Origin: Uranotaenia lowii
Lineage: Eukaryota > Arthropoda > Insecta > Diptera > Culicidae
NCBI RefSeq assembly: GCF_029784155.1
Contig: NC_073692.1
Span: 325,037,406 to 325,101,405, forward strand
Reading direction: 5' to 3'
Length of the DNA: 64,000 bases
Shown: piece after piece, positions 32,986-45,665 of the stretch
How positions within the stretch are numbered: position 1 is the first letter of the stretch
Layout of the letters: every line of letters starts with the position of its first letter
Notes under the pieces: generated by a model
What the model saw: only the letters and a program-made list of their open reading frames with translations
Told to the model about the DNA's origin: nothing
Database searches by the model: none
Made by a program: the position numbers and the translations under genes

Positions 32986-34768
32986 CTGTAAAACAAGAGG
33001 AAAGGAAAAGCAAATTTTAATATAGCTTTATTCTGGTCGAGACTAATCTGGTCGCCAGAATTTATGCATGTCCCCATTAATAATGGCTCCCCTGCCCTGT
33101 GAAACCTTGAGTGGATCTCACATCTCTCGTTTTCCATTTTGTTCATACCCCAAATTCATAAAACGGAAATAGTATCAAATTGGTTCTTCCTCATAAATGC
33201 AATAACGCAATCTATCATTGAAGTGCTTTCTCGAAAGACAAACATGTTTCGGCTGTTCGTTCGTTTTTCAGGGAAGGACACGCACCAGCATCAGATTGAG
33301 CATTTCAGCACAGCATTTGCCCGGTGTTAAAGGAAGATGAAATGGAAAAAAATGCTGCTCCTCAAGAAGGTCAGTGGTATAAAACGCGCTAAAGAGGGGT
33401 ATAAAATGCAATGAAAAATACTAAAAAAACATTATTGCAAATATAAAAATCCACAATTTGCTTGGCAAACATTATAAAAAAACCAACATATCACCACAGC
33501 ATTGTCAAATATTTGATCTAAGATGACTTATTTGCTTCCATCGAAGTTGCAAAACGAGTATAATTATTTAAAAAGGTTTATAACGTTATTATTATAGAAT
33601 AGAAAGATCATCTATCATCAGTTTTTTCCACGCGTTTTTTTTTTCATTTCAGACTCGATCTTCAAAAATTAAGAGAAATAAACACTTATCTGTAAACGCT
33701 TTAAATTAAACCCAACTCTGAATTCTAAGCATACGAGAGCAAAGTAAAAAATATTTCAACGAGATTAAGAATTTGGAAAAGGAACAATAAGGAATTGTGA
33801 TTGATTAAAAATAAAATTTTCAATCAATCAATAACTGCATTGAATATTTTTTCAAAAAAAAACTAGGCCAGAGCTAGTGCATGGTGCAAAGGTTAAAAGA
33901 ACCTGAAATTCTACTGATCTTATCAATTCCAATTTGCGATCAGTTTAAACCGGAAACATCAGAACGAATGGTTTTTTCACCCTTATTATCCAGAAAAAAT
34001 ACAGCATTAATTTCGTGATAATGAATTTGATTCAAAATCAATTCAAGATTAATTTTTTTGCAGAATATTTCAATTTGATGTGAATGTTTCATGAAAAATG
34101 ACAAAAAGTTACTGGAGCTACATAAAAAACGAAAAAATCTTACATTCATAGAAATAAGTAATTTTATTCAATAAGCTTTTAAATATCTAGTGTCAGGGTC
34201 TTAGGAAGAACGTCCTCATGTGGGAGGGGGGGATGTTTTCTTTGATATTTTTGCTCAAACAATGCCTGAATACAAAAAAACTTCAAAAATTTAATTTGTG
34301 TTCTACAGTTATAGGTTTCGATATAAAATAGTATCTTTTGAAAATATGCCTAACAATCTTAAAAATGGTTTACTACATTTGTTCAACGAAAACCTAAGTG
34401 ACAAGAAAGAAACTTACTTTCAGAGATGATTTAAATATTTGAAATTATTCAAGAATCTGGCAGATTTTTAGCATCGAATGAGTTTGTTTTAAGAAAACCT
34501 TTGATTAAAAAAAAACATTAAACTGAAATGAAAAAACTTAACCTGCATTCTCCTGACCAAATTAAAAAATTTCAACCATCGATAAAAATAAATCAAGTTT
34601 TCAATGAAAGAATAAGAGATTTAAACTTTGTTGCTAACTTGCTCCTTACTTGCTAAAAACAATTCCAGAAGTAAAATCATGTGGATAGTTTGTCCTTTTG
34701 TTATGCATTTTTTTTTGTTTCGATTAAAGTCGTTTTATCTTCTTTATGGCATTCGAAACTTTATATAG
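32986..34768. other. Upstream intron-like DNA
   Basis: The sequence to about 33330 is unique-looking; the remainder is AT-rich. No preceding exon with an identifiable glycosyltransferase motif was found. Confidence 0.35.
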
Positions 34769-37422
34769 CTATTTATATAAAAATGAATGTGTGTCTGTCT
34801 GTCTGTTTTATATAGACTCGAAAACCGATCATCGTGAAACTTGGCATCTGAGGGTTTTTGGGGGAGATGGTTTCTATAATAGTTACAAACCGCTCCGACT
34901 TAAGGGAGGGGAGGCTCCCATACAAAATTTGTAGTTTTTCGAGACAAAATAAAGTCATGGCATCCATTTTCTCGAGATTTTTTTCCTTAGGGCGGTTTGT
35001 TTTTCGTCTCCATGGTCGAGGCGTCGCGAGCCAACGTCGCGAGAGGATAGTAACCATGGCATAAATAGCATAGTGATCAGTGGGAGTATTTTGACGCGTA
35101 TTTCTCAACCAAGCATGTTTTCAATGCAAGGGTTAGGAATGACGCCTAGTTGTGATCCAGATTGACATTTTTCCGATCGAATAAAACATATACGTTTTTT
35201 TTTTATCAAAATCTGAAATTGAAAAGTCATGGTATCCATTTTTAGAGATTTTCTTTTCTTTGAGAGGTTTGTTTTTCGTCTCTATGGTCAAGCTAACGTC
35301 GTCGCAAGTGGATACTAACCAAAGCATACGGTTCATTGATCTCTGGAAAAATTTAACAATAAGGCGCCTGTTTCTCAACCATGTACCTATATTTCTAATG
35401 CAAGTGGAGGCGATATGCAACCTGAATATGTTTTTCTTGCATAATTGTACACAGCACGTGGAAATGAATGACGCCTAGATGTAACACATCATATTCCTTC
35501 CTGTCAACATACACGGTGGGGCAAAGGCAATCGTTGAATTTTCAAGAAATTCATCTTCAAAATAATTCAATATGTTGGAAAGACCAGAAGGGTGTTCCGA
35601 TTGTTGAAACTGATGCGGATATTTAAAATTCTCAAATGTCTATGTAAATGAAGGTCATTTGCTTTGAACAGCATTTGTTATGAGTGAAGTAACAAGTATA
35701 AATTTAGACTGCAGGAATACTGCAGATATATCAATGAAACTTGATAAAACAAGCAATAAGAAATACGTATTACATCCATTTTAAAGCCATTACTCTGACG
35801 CATCTGAAAATAAGCTTTGCATTTCCACTTGCCCCAATATACGGGACAAATGTTTACTTAGATTTTTGTTTTTGCCAACATTTTTGAATAATTGACTTCC
35901 AAAGAGAAAATAAAAAAAAAGTAAGAATTTATTTAGTTAAACAACTGAATTTTTATAAATTTTTTTTTCTTTAATAAATTTATTAAAAAAAGAAATTTGC
36001 ACTTTATAAAATCGATAATTTTCATACCATGAGAAGTTCTGTTTGGGAAAACTACAAGGTGTAATGTCTCATGTCCACAAGTTTGGCTGATGGCGAAGAA
36101 TTTTTTTAACATAACTTTGGCGCAAAAAGGATATATATTCAAACTGTTTCGAAGGGCGAGCATGGTGAAAAAAGCTGTTTGGAAATGGTTATTAAAAATT
36201 TTTTTCATCGTTTTTTTTTTATTCAAATTTCTATTGCTTATATTTCAACTCCAAAAAATACACCATCTAAAGCTTATCAGAAGCTGGAAAGGCTCATTAT
36301 ACAGGATATTAGGAATATACTCAAAAAACTGTCCCGATTCACGCTATTGATCGATTTTCAATATTCTATCTCCATAAAGTACAATATGCAATAAATTCCA
36401 ATTGGGTTTATGTTATCAACCGTTTTTTATGTTTAATGTTTAATTTTTGGCTATTTTCGCTCTTGGATTTGGAGCAAACAACTTTCTTTTTAAAATGCCC
36501 GACGTTTCGACCATTTTAGGTGGTCGTTACAGTGCGCTATCGCAAATCGGATGAAGAATTGTTTTTTAATCCCGATGTAAAAAGTAATTTGATTTTGAGA
36601 AAGTAGATAGAAATAGAATTTAAATAACAAACAAATATTCACAGAAGAGCAGCAAAGACTGGACACCTGACTGAAACTGACAATAACAACTGTTAGACAA
36701 GTGAGTTTACACAATTCAAACCAGATTCTTAACAATGCTCATTATAAAAAATTTTGAAACTAATAAAATTCCGGTACCCTTAAGGAAGACCACCAAAAAT
36801 AATCGAAACGTCGGGCGTTTCCAAAAAAAAAGTTGTTTGCTCCAAATCCAAGACCGAAAAATAGCCAAAACTCAAACATTAAATAAATTCCAATATGCGA
36901 ATCTTTTTCTTTCGATTAGAAATTTCTATAAACTCGAGCCGAGTAAATCAGCCTACCTTCTTCAAGCAGTGGGGGGCAAAATTGGAAAAGATGGGGGAAT
37001 TCCCATGGTAGTATGAGATAAAGAGCTTTTCAAAGAAGGGACCATATTTTATGAGAGGTTTTTTTTTGCGTACGGATATTTGGCATAACTCAAAAATAGA
37101 TGTGACAAATGTTTTTATGGAAGTTCGTAACTTCCCACTTTGGGAAGAAGGTGGAAAATCCATTAATTTTGACATCATTTAAGTCATTATGAAGCTTCAA
37201 AAACAGAGTACAAATTTTAGATCTTGTAAATCAAATTAAGAAATCAAGTTTCAGTAAATAATATATACCATCTTTGAATTGCTATTTGGAACTCCAGCTG
37301 CAGCTCTTATTTCAAACTTGTTGGTTCTGAACTATGTATGATGAGGTTTGATTAAAAAAAATGCTAAAAAAAAATCTAAATTTGAACCAATTTTTACAAA
37401 TTACATTTGTAGGGTCAGCTAG
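34769..37422 (+). mobile_element. Helitron-like non-autonomous element (about 2.65 kb)
   Basis: The 5' region (ctatttatataaaaatgaat, gtctgtctgtctg, aaaccgatcatcgtgaaact) is homologous to the 5' end of the element at 30331-31655. The 3' end has a small hairpin acaaat-tac-atttgt, 8 nt (agggtcag), then CTAG|T at 37419-37422. A 271-bp internal tandem duplication is marked by 'aaagtcatgg(c/t)atccattt' at about 34950 and 35221. The 5' TC is diverged, so the start is approximate. An inverted-repeat element (36431-36886) is nested inside. No helicase. Confidence 0.6.
36431..36886. mobile_element. Inverted-repeat element with GACGTTTCGA ends, nested
   Basis: The arm 36431-36535 (tttggctattttcgctcttg, ggatttggagcaaacaactt, cccgacgtttcga) is inverted at 36777-36886. 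'cgaaacgtcggg' at 36803 is the partner of 'cccgacgtttcg' at 36498. The unpaired centre is about 240 bp. 'CGAAACGTC' phrases near the ends are seen in Penelope-like elements in many animals; that link is a guess. No coding region survives. Confidence 0.6.
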
Positions 37423-38688
37423 TAGATTTTATAAATCACAGGCATTAGGCATTGAAAAGTAATATTTTAGCGTTAAATCAAATGTGTGATCGTTTTCGAA
37501 TCATTAGGCGGATGTTTTGAAAATAAAATAAGAAAATCTTGGAAAGCCATTTGGTAGAGATTTGTTACGTTTAAATGAAAATGTACTGAATGATGAAAAT
37601 ATTAAAGAGTTAAGACACAAATGAATTTATTGAGTTACTTAAAGAAGATATTTTGACTCTTGACTATCGTGGTGGACGGATTATTGTAAAACTAAAATTG
37701 CTGCTTTTTTTCAAATGAAAATAAAATTCAATAAAGACACGTTTTAGAGATACTGAAGAATTTTATTACTCAGCACTTAACCATTTGTTTAACAATTATC
37801 TTATTGACCCAACTCTTTTGGTTGAAATCAATAAAGTTAAAGGAAAAATGTTAGCACTTCAAAAAACAGTGACGAATAGTCTATTCATTCACAAAAACCT
37901 TCATTTCAGGTGAAAACGTATCGTGTTTTCAAATAAGTGAACAAGCTAAAAGTAGACAGAAACATTGAAAGATAGTTTGGAAATTAATGGGATAGAAGAA
38001 CAAAAAAATAAGTTATAAACAACGAAATATTGAAATTTTATTGAAATAGTTTAAAAAGAGAAGTGATGGTCTTACAAAAAACTTTTATGTGAAATGTTGG
38101 GAGGTGTTAAAAACGAAATTATTTTAATGTCAAACGAAGTAATCTATAGTAGGAACTCTAAAAAATGTATAAATGGAACAGTTATATTGATTAAAATGAA
38201 ATGATGAAATTATTCAAGTAATTATAGACCAATTACTTTTTTGAATTTTGATTGCAAATGAGTTTCCAAAATAATTAAAAATAGATTTTCCAATTTAAAT
38301 AATTTAGTGCTCTCAAAAGCTCAGAAATGCTCGAAAAAAAATAGAAATATTTTTAAAGCGACGTGTTCTATAAGAGATAAAATTTGTGAATTGAATATCA
38401 AGAAGAAACCTAGACTATTTATTTCATTTGATTTGGAAAAAAACGTCCGATAGAGTAAAACATGAGAATTTATTATTAACTTTGGGAAAAAAGGATTTCA
38501 AAGAAAATTTATTTTATATTTAAACAGTTGCTTGAAGAACTCTTTTTCAAGAATGTTGATAAATGGAAATTCATCACGAAAAATCAATGTAGAGAGATCT
38601 GTACGACATGGAGACCCTTTATCTATGTTATTATTTTGTTTCTATCAAGAAACTTTGATTGCAAGTTTATTTGAAGTTTTAAATGATA

Positions 38689-39992
38689 AAGTCTGCTTCA
38701 TTTAATATTGGAACAAATTCTTTTGCTCATTGTGGCGCTCCTAGAGGACGGATTTGGAAACTTTTTTCACCCACGTGTCGGGAAATTCATTACCTTTCAT
38801 CATGTATTTATGTCATAACACCAAACGATAGCATTTTGTAAAAAACCGCCATGGAAGCCGAACGGAGAGATCAAATTGTGCACAGTTTTCTTGAAAATCC
38901 ATTGTTGTCGGCATCGAAGCTAGCTAAACAGCTTAAAATGCCCAGAAATACCGTATGGCGTGTTATCAAGCAGTACAAGGAAACATTGACGACGGCTCGA
39001 AAGCCGCATTCGAAGCGTCGGAGTGGAACTGTCGACCGGAAACTGCGTGGGAAAGTCATCAAGGCCGTCAAGAGGAATCCCAATCTTTCAGACCGCGATT
39101 TGGCCAATAAGTTCCAGGCCGCTCACAGTACGGTGCGACGAAATCGTCTCCGGGAAGAAATAAGGTCATTCTGAGCCAGCAAACAGCCAAATCGGACGCT
39201 GAAGCAGAACAATGTGGCCAGAACCGGTGCTCGAAAGCTGTTCGACCAAGTGCTGACCAAGTTCGACGGATGTATTCTGATGGACGATGAGACCTACGTG
39301 AAGGCAGACTTTGGGCAAATCCCAGGTCAAAAATTTTATTTGGCGACGGCTCGGGGGGATGTTCCTGCAAAATTTAAGTTCGTGTTTGCGGATAAATTCG
39401 CCCGCAAGTACATGATTTGGCAGGGGATATGCAGTTGTGGACAGAAAACCAAAGTCTTTCTCACTGACAAGATAATGACATCAGAAGTCTACAAAAAAGA
39501 GTGCCTACAGAAACGGATTCTGTCGTTTATTCGTGCCCACGACCGTCCAGTAATGTTTTGGCCGGACCTCGCAAGCTGCCATTACAGCAAAACGGTTATG
39601 GAATGGTACGCAACGAACGGGGTCAGCGTAATACCGAAGGACCACAACCCCCCAAACTGCCCCCAGTTCCGGCCGATAGAGAAATACTGGGCAATCACGA
39701 AGCGGAGGCTTAAGGCAAAGGGAAAACTTGTTAGGAACATGACTCAAATGAAGAACTGGTGGAATCAAATCGCCAAAACAGTGGACGAAAAGGGTGTGCG
39801 CCGCCTAATGTGCCGTATTACGGGAAAAGTACGAGAATTTCTTCGAAAAAGCAATGAATAATTTTTTTAATTTTTTTTTATGAAAGAGTAAAGAAAATGC
39901 TACATTTGTATGAAAAACAAATTATGAATTCGTTAATAAATGACTGAACTACACGCAATTGTTTGTGTTCCAATATTAAATGAAGCAGACTT
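38689..39992 (+). mobile_element. DD37E Tc1/mariner transposon, structurally complete
   Basis: This is a 1,304-bp element with 27-bp perfect terminal inverted repeats (outer bases AAGTCTGCTTCATTTAATAT, inner ...TGGAACA) at 38689-38715 and 39966-39992. It is flanked by TA at 38687-38688 and 39993-39994. It encodes one transposase (38851-39861). Removing the element and one TA rejoins the L1 reading frame ...EVLND|NAELTNSDADDI.., which proves the borders. Clean TIRs in a decayed host imply a much younger insertion than the L1. Confidence 0.95.
38851..39861 (+). pseudogene. DD37E Tc1/mariner transposase with one nonsense codon
   Basis: The ATG at 38851 is in good context (accgccATGG). The frame runs 336 codons with a single stop, TGA at 39172-39174 (codon 108); the rest is open to 39861. 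The first HTH lies at about residues 18-45 (LLSASKLAKQLKMPRNTVW) and a second at about 77-102 (DRDLANKFQ..STVRR). Catalytic residues are Asp in MDDET (about 146), Asp in WPDLASCHYS (239) and Glu in PIEKYW (277). The last two are separated by 37 residues, so it is DD37E rather than DD34E/D. The TGA probably arose from CGA (Arg) by transition. The protein would cut and paste its own element by TIR binding in the nucleus. Length fits the family. As it stands only an N-terminal DNA-binding peptide could be made. Confidence 0.93.
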
Positions 39993-41224
39993 TAATGCTG
40001 AGTTAACCAATAGTGACGCGGATGATATAAATGTCGTAGTTGTATATTTTAGCTTAATTAGAATAATAAAACAAATATTTTGGGAATTGAATTTTTTTCT
40101 GGAGCCAAAGAAACTCTGTCAATTGCAGTTGGGACTATTTCAAGTTGCAGAATACCGGAATGGATTGAACTGAAAGATGAGTTTCAAATACTTGAAGTTT
40201 GGTACACTAATTGATATCGAAATATTATGGAAAAGAATCAGGATGAAGCTATACGGAAATAAAGATTTGTACTTTATCAAAATAAATTTAGAAAACTAAA
40301 TTTAACTCAAAAAAGTAATTTACTTAAACACTTATGCATCTTCTAGAATATGGTACCTAACTTTGATCGTTTAAATTAATCAGAAATATATTACAAAAAT
40401 TAAATCAATGTATGGAATGTTTTGTTGTTTTGAAAAATCTTTGAGAGTTTCATTCAATAAAATAATTTTGTCCTAAAAATTTGGGGGTTGAGAATTAATA
40501 TCGCCTGAATTTAAATGAACAGCATTACTTATATCTAGATTCATAAAATTTAGAACAATTTCTCCATATTTTGTCAACATAACTTTAAGCACAGATAATT
40601 CCCCAAATTTGAAAAATCTTGTCATCAACGCACGTTATCTCAAAACACTTCTTGTAAAACTTCCTTATTAAGCTGAAAGAATAATAGAAAATCCATCGGC
40701 ATCATATATTCATGAACTTTATATTCAGCGTTTGCCGATCCCACACATAATGCAAAAATACCCAAACAGAAACTGGATTAAGATTTAAAAAAAATGTTTT
40801 TTTTCAAAATCAATTTCTTATGAACATCAGATGTCCTGGTATCTTTTAGTGAATGAAAAAAAAAACAATGTTCGCGGAGAAACAATTTCGCTTCGGCTCA
40901 GGTTCATCAATGTTTTGTGAATTTTGTCCTCAAGTTATTGAGGACATTGGACATAAAATTTCGGTGTGTCCTCTAATACGAAATTGCTGGTGGTTGACTA
41001 TAAGTTAAATCAAGATTATTAATCAAAGTCGTTTGCGTAATTTTGGATTCAATGAATTAAAGTTCCCTGAGCTGAGCACTTTGGTTAGAATAATTTTTAA
41101 ATTTAACTGTGATTTGTGAAGGCAATCCCTACGTAGCTTCTTCAGCTATTACAAGTGCTTCTTTAAAATATGAATGTAGAAAACCCAAGGAAGGATTTGG
41201 TTAACACGTTTGTCGCCACGCTCA

Positions 41225-42205
41225 TTTTCATAGATCTACTAGCAGGGCCTAAGGAAATTCTCGTAGCGAGAAAATTAAGAGGGAGAATCCTAGATTGGCA
41301 ACGTGTGGCAAAACTGAGCGCCTATTTTGAGTAAGTGAGCGTCACACGTTTTTGATGTGACGGAGCCTCCCAGGAAATACACCCGTCACACGAATATAGG
41401 TCTCATGACGAAGAACGTTTTAATAATACGTCTAAAACGAAGTATATGCTTGCCTGCGGATCCGAGACCGACCGAGCCCGTCTGTCCAGTTATAACAAGG
41501 TCACGATCGACAGGCGACGAGCTGGATATAGTCAAAGATTTTGCCTATTTCGGCTCACTGGTGATCGCAGTCAATGACTCCAGCCGTGAGATCCGGTGAC
41601 AAATGATCAGCGGAAGTCGTGCCTACTATGGACTCCAAAAGCAATTGCGGTCGAGAAGACTTAGCCCTCGCACAAAGTGTAATCTGTACACGACGTTCAT
41701 TAGACCGGTTACCCTCTACGGGCACGGGACGCGGATATTGCTCAAGGAGGACTTGCGCACAGTCGGTGTATTCGAGGGACGAGCTTTAAGACGCATCTTT
41801 TGCAGCGTGCAGGAAAACGGAGTGTGGAGGCGAAGGATGAACCACGAACTCGAGCGACTCTACGACAAACCCAGGGCCCAGAAGGTGGCAAAGTCTGAAT
41901 ACGCTGGGCAGGGCATGTTGCGAGAATGCCGGACGAATGTCCTGCAAAACAGATGTTCGCTGAAAATCCGGTAGGAACGAGACGAGCAGGGGCGCAACGA
42001 GCGAGGTGGTTAGACCAAGTTGAGCGTGATCTGGCGTTTGTGGGATGCACGAGAAGTTGGAAAACGGTTGCGAGATTATCGGTGGCTCCAGCTGCTCCTA
42101 ACGGTGGTCTAACGACGACAAACTCAGGATCGTGCCTCGACGTCAGAAGCTCCTGCTGTGGCAGGGAATCGCTTAAACGACAACGGATAGCATGACATGG
42201 TCTTG
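41225..42205 (+). pseudogene. RTE-clade non-LTR retrotransposon, 3' fragment
   Basis: Frames read KTKYMLACGSETDRARLSSY, then GDELDIVKDFAYFGSL, SREIR, a TGA at 41597, SGSRAYYGLQKQLRSRRLSP, TFIRPVTLYGHGTRIL and SVQENGVWRRRMNHELERLY. After a frameshift near 41895 come MPDECPAKQMFAENPVGTRR and RARWLDQVERDL. This is the thumb/C-terminal region of RTE reverse transcriptases such as mosquito JAM1-type elements. At least two frameshifts and one CGA-to-TGA stop are present. It is 5'-truncated, as is usual for these elements, with the end near 42205. Confidence 0.85.
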
Positions 42206-42239
42206 AGTCATCCTAGGAAGCACCAAAAAAGGAATCAAT

Positions 42240-42640
42240 AACCACGTCAGACACGATAGGGTCGTGTATTGTAATCGACAGCATTCGTTGCGGTCATTCG
42301 TGGCGATCTGCAGTCCGTCTCCAGGATCTGTGGCATGCCAATATCAAAATCTATAGTGGCTTTTCGGGATCCAATCAGCACGTGTGTGTTAAAGGCGGTC
42401 ACCGAGTAAACTGTGTTAGCGATGTTTGTTAGCCGTACACGGCATGGCCTGAATTCATTCTCCTGTGTCGTCGAATTCAACTATGGCATCGAAGTGATGT
42501 CGGTAGTACGAACTGTATCAATTCTGCTGCTACATGGGCGACATTTTCGTTGGCATTCACTTCGAAGGCAACGGCATAAACAAGATTGGTGGTTGATAGT
42601 GAAGGTGACAAAAGGAAAATGCTGTAAGTACACACATATC
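42240..42640 (-). pseudogene. Coding-like segment of unknown origin
   Basis: The minus strand has an open stretch reading RPCRVRLTNIANTVYSVTAF, then NTHVLIGSRKATIDFDIGMP, then QILETDCRSPRM. A second frame upstream reads NLVYAVAFEVNANENVAHVA. The two are separated by a frameshift near 42480. A good splice-like site (acttacag on minus, ctgtaagtac on plus) lies at 42624-42634. It looks protein-derived by residue pattern, but I do not recognise the family. It may be a retroelement or host gene relic. Chance is not excluded. Confidence 0.3.
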
Positions 42641-45600
42641 ATAAAAATTTATTGAGAAATGTATCGAGGAAGTCTGGTTAAATTGTTGCCAAATTATAAA
42701 ACAAATTTCTAACTTAAATTTTACTGAGTATTTTATTTTGTAATTTGAAACTTATTAACTTTTACGTAGCATGTCAGTTACAATTACCTTTTACTTCAGG
42801 TTAAGGAAAACTTTAAACTGTTCGGTGCATTTCACACCATCCCATCCTAACAGGCAGTGATTTAATTTTGCCATTTACGTTCATAGAAATCGTGGCATCT
42901 ATCCCATCCGGTTTGGTTCGGTTATGGAATATCTGCCGGAGCCATCACCAGCAAAAGGATCCTGATGAAGCCCGAGACAGCCTTAGACAAAAAGATGACA
43001 TTTGTTGATTATATCTCCATCAATATAGACACACACACATCGCTTTTATGCCCTCTTCCGCTGACTCTCTCCCTTTCCTTCTGAGACTGTGTGTGTGCGC
43101 CGGGGAAAAGTTGTTTCAGCTTGATTGAATAAGAGCTTTCATCTTGTTCGTGTCGTTGACGTTGGCTAAGCTTGATTTAGCTTGGCTGCAAGGAAAAAGG
43201 GGATCCGGGAAGTTGGTCGGCACCGAAAAACGGCAGATTGACCTCGATAAATGAAGTTGAGTTAAGTTGATGGCAAGTGTGAGGAGAGTTTGCCTGGTTT
43301 ATGTCCAAACGGGGCCATTTTCTTTAGATGGATTCCGATTCAATTGTCTTCATCAGGCATGTCAATTGACCAATCGAGTTAAGATAGGGAAAAAGATGCA
43401 CATTGAGTGGTTTCCTTGGTTTGCTGGCACTTATGACGAGGCCGCATTTCTCGAGTTTTCTAAATGAGAATTCTTGGAGCCATTGTATTGTGCTGGTGGA
43501 GCCGAACAATTATGGGAAGAAATATGCGGAAGGAACTCTCTTGAAGAAATCTTCAATAGGAATGAGAAGAACTTTTCGTTATGAATCGTGAAATATATTA
43601 TCTTCTGTTCTTTTATCCTGAAGATTCAAATATTTTGCATTTCGTTTACAAATTTTGAGCTGTTGAAAAAATCATTTCTGATTCACATAACCTTCAAAGA
43701 ATGTCAAATCCTTCACCACTTCTTGTAATGAACAGATGCTCCCGGGTGCTAAATTGGTTTGTTTAGCACACACTTATTTCGACAGTGAAGAAACCTTCCG
43801 AAAGTGAAAGCTAACATTATCGGTTTGAAAAATGAGACCACCAAAATCGGAAAACAATGCATCGGCCAAATCTCGGTTGCCCTTTTTTGGCGCAAACCGA
43901 AAAATTTCCAAGAAATTGACACGGTTAAAAGATGGTTGAGTCGAAGGAAAATACAATATGGAAAGGACCAGGAAAAAGCATTCGCTCATAAAATCTAACA
44001 TTTTACGACAATTCATTGTTTGGTTTTAGGGACGACTTTCTCATCCGAAACCGGGACAGCTTCGAACGAAGGACGTTTTTTCTTCGTCCCAGGGGGAAAA
44101 CGGGCTGTTCAAGTAGTTGGAACCGCAGCTGCCGAAACTGCTCTTTGCTCGAGTATCTGCGGTATTCATTAGAAAGACATTTATTGCTTGGTTTGACTTG
44201 GCTTCCACGTTATGCTTTAAGGACTTCGTGATCAGTTAAGAAGGGTGTGGGTATTTTTACGATCGGCAACTTTGGTTTCATCTTTCGTTTTTTAGGAGAA
44301 AATTCACTTATTGGCACTGACGAGGCCGCAGTACTACAAAGTAATATTTTGAGCATGTCCAGATTTTTGTTTAAGAAAATGATTTTTGGAGTATCTTACT
44401 AAATAAATGTACCTAAATATGTACGAAGAATGTTCGCAATTTCCTTTAAAAAAACTACTCAGGAGTTTCTTTATATATAAAAGGTCATAACTATTTCTTG
44501 ACATTTTTTCAACTTGATTTGATTTAACGTTTTAGATTATCATTAGGGTAATCCGAATATTTTTCCAAATAACAGCAAAATTTCAAATGTGCTGAGCATT
44601 CGACTCACGGATAATTTGCAAACTTTAAAAGAATTATGAAATCAATGTAATTTTTTTATATAGCCATAACAATTTCAAACAACAATGAAAAGCATGCCTG
44701 AAAGATTTTTAATTATGAATTGATCTCAATGGGAGAGCATTTTTTTTTTCACCCCACCCAACACACAACATTAAATCAACCTTTACTCTATGAAGGTCTC
44801 CAGATTTTAATTGTATTGAAAAACCTTATTTGTCGCCAATTCCAACGAATAAAAGATCCTTATTTCAATTTTATTTATTGCGTACGACATTCAAAAAGAA
44901 GTAATTCAACGTTTTAGTTTTAATCGTGACGGAAACTTTGCCGAAGTAGTTGACTACATCAAACCTTACTTGACACCATTTTGGAACTAATGTACCACAA
45001 AATGGGTAATTCAGGTCAGCTTCTGGACAATTTCCGTATTTTTTTATTAAAATGCTGTTCATGTAGAAGATCACAAAAAATTTGAATATTACTTTTGTTC
45101 CTCCCTTCAAGTTTGGTGAATAGGGACAGTTGCTTATTTATTAAGAAATTTATTTATTTAGAAACTGTTCTACAATAAAAAAATGCGTTCACTTCAGCTT
45201 GCATCATTTTAGAAAAACAAATAAGTGGACAGTTTTTCATATTGCAGATATTATTTTATTTTTCCAATCCCCAGTAAAAACCTTTAAAGATGTTGATAGT
45301 GGTGCCTATCTCCATGCACAAAAAAACTCAGGAACATTTGGATTTTTATTTCTTGACTTCATACGAAAGCTAAAAGCCCTTTTCTTCTAGGACCATTTAA
45401 AAGTAAGTTTTGAATCAATTGATACTATTTGAAGTGCTGCTTAATAACACTTGTTATTGTACGAAATATGGCAATATTTTTACGTCAAAAATAATTATTT
45501 TTCAAATTGATTCCCGCAACATAAAGTAAATCAAATTAACACTTCCATTTACGCAATAACGGTTGGCCTGCAAGCAGAATAAAATAATGTGTGGATTGTT

Positions 45601-45657
45601 TGATAACTGGTTCACAACAATTTTTCCTATTTCTGTCCCGATTAGCCTACATGTCTC
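42641..45657. other. Unique-looking DNA (about 42.8-44.3 kb) then AT-rich DNA
   Basis: The stretch 42820-44330 has balanced composition, a TG-rich patch near 43090 and no repeats. It resembles intron or intergenic DNA of a host gene. Frames there overlap on both strands and lack known domains. 44330-45657 is AT-rich, with nothing recognised. Confidence 0.35.
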
Positions 45658-45665
45658 AACTAACC

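Larger units (their letters stand above)
37423..41195 (+). pseudogene. L1-clade non-LTR retrotransposon, degenerate, interrupted by DD37E
   Basis: Broken plus-strand frames give, in order: LNENVLNDENIKELRHK (about 37575), YRPITFLNFD (38226), CSIRDKICELNIKKK and LFISFDLEK (motif A, about 38370-38440), SVRHGDPLSMLLFCFY (motif B, about 38597). After the transposon come DADDINVVV (motif C, about 40014), PEWIELKDEF (about 40155) and further C-terminal pieces to about 41150 (ELFIQRLPDPHIMQKYP near 40718, a CPQVIEDI-HK knuckle near 40924). Wording and order are L1-clade. The 5' APE region is absent, replaced by the Helitron-like element. Many stops are present and the copy is very AT-rich, so it is old. 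Confidence 0.75.
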
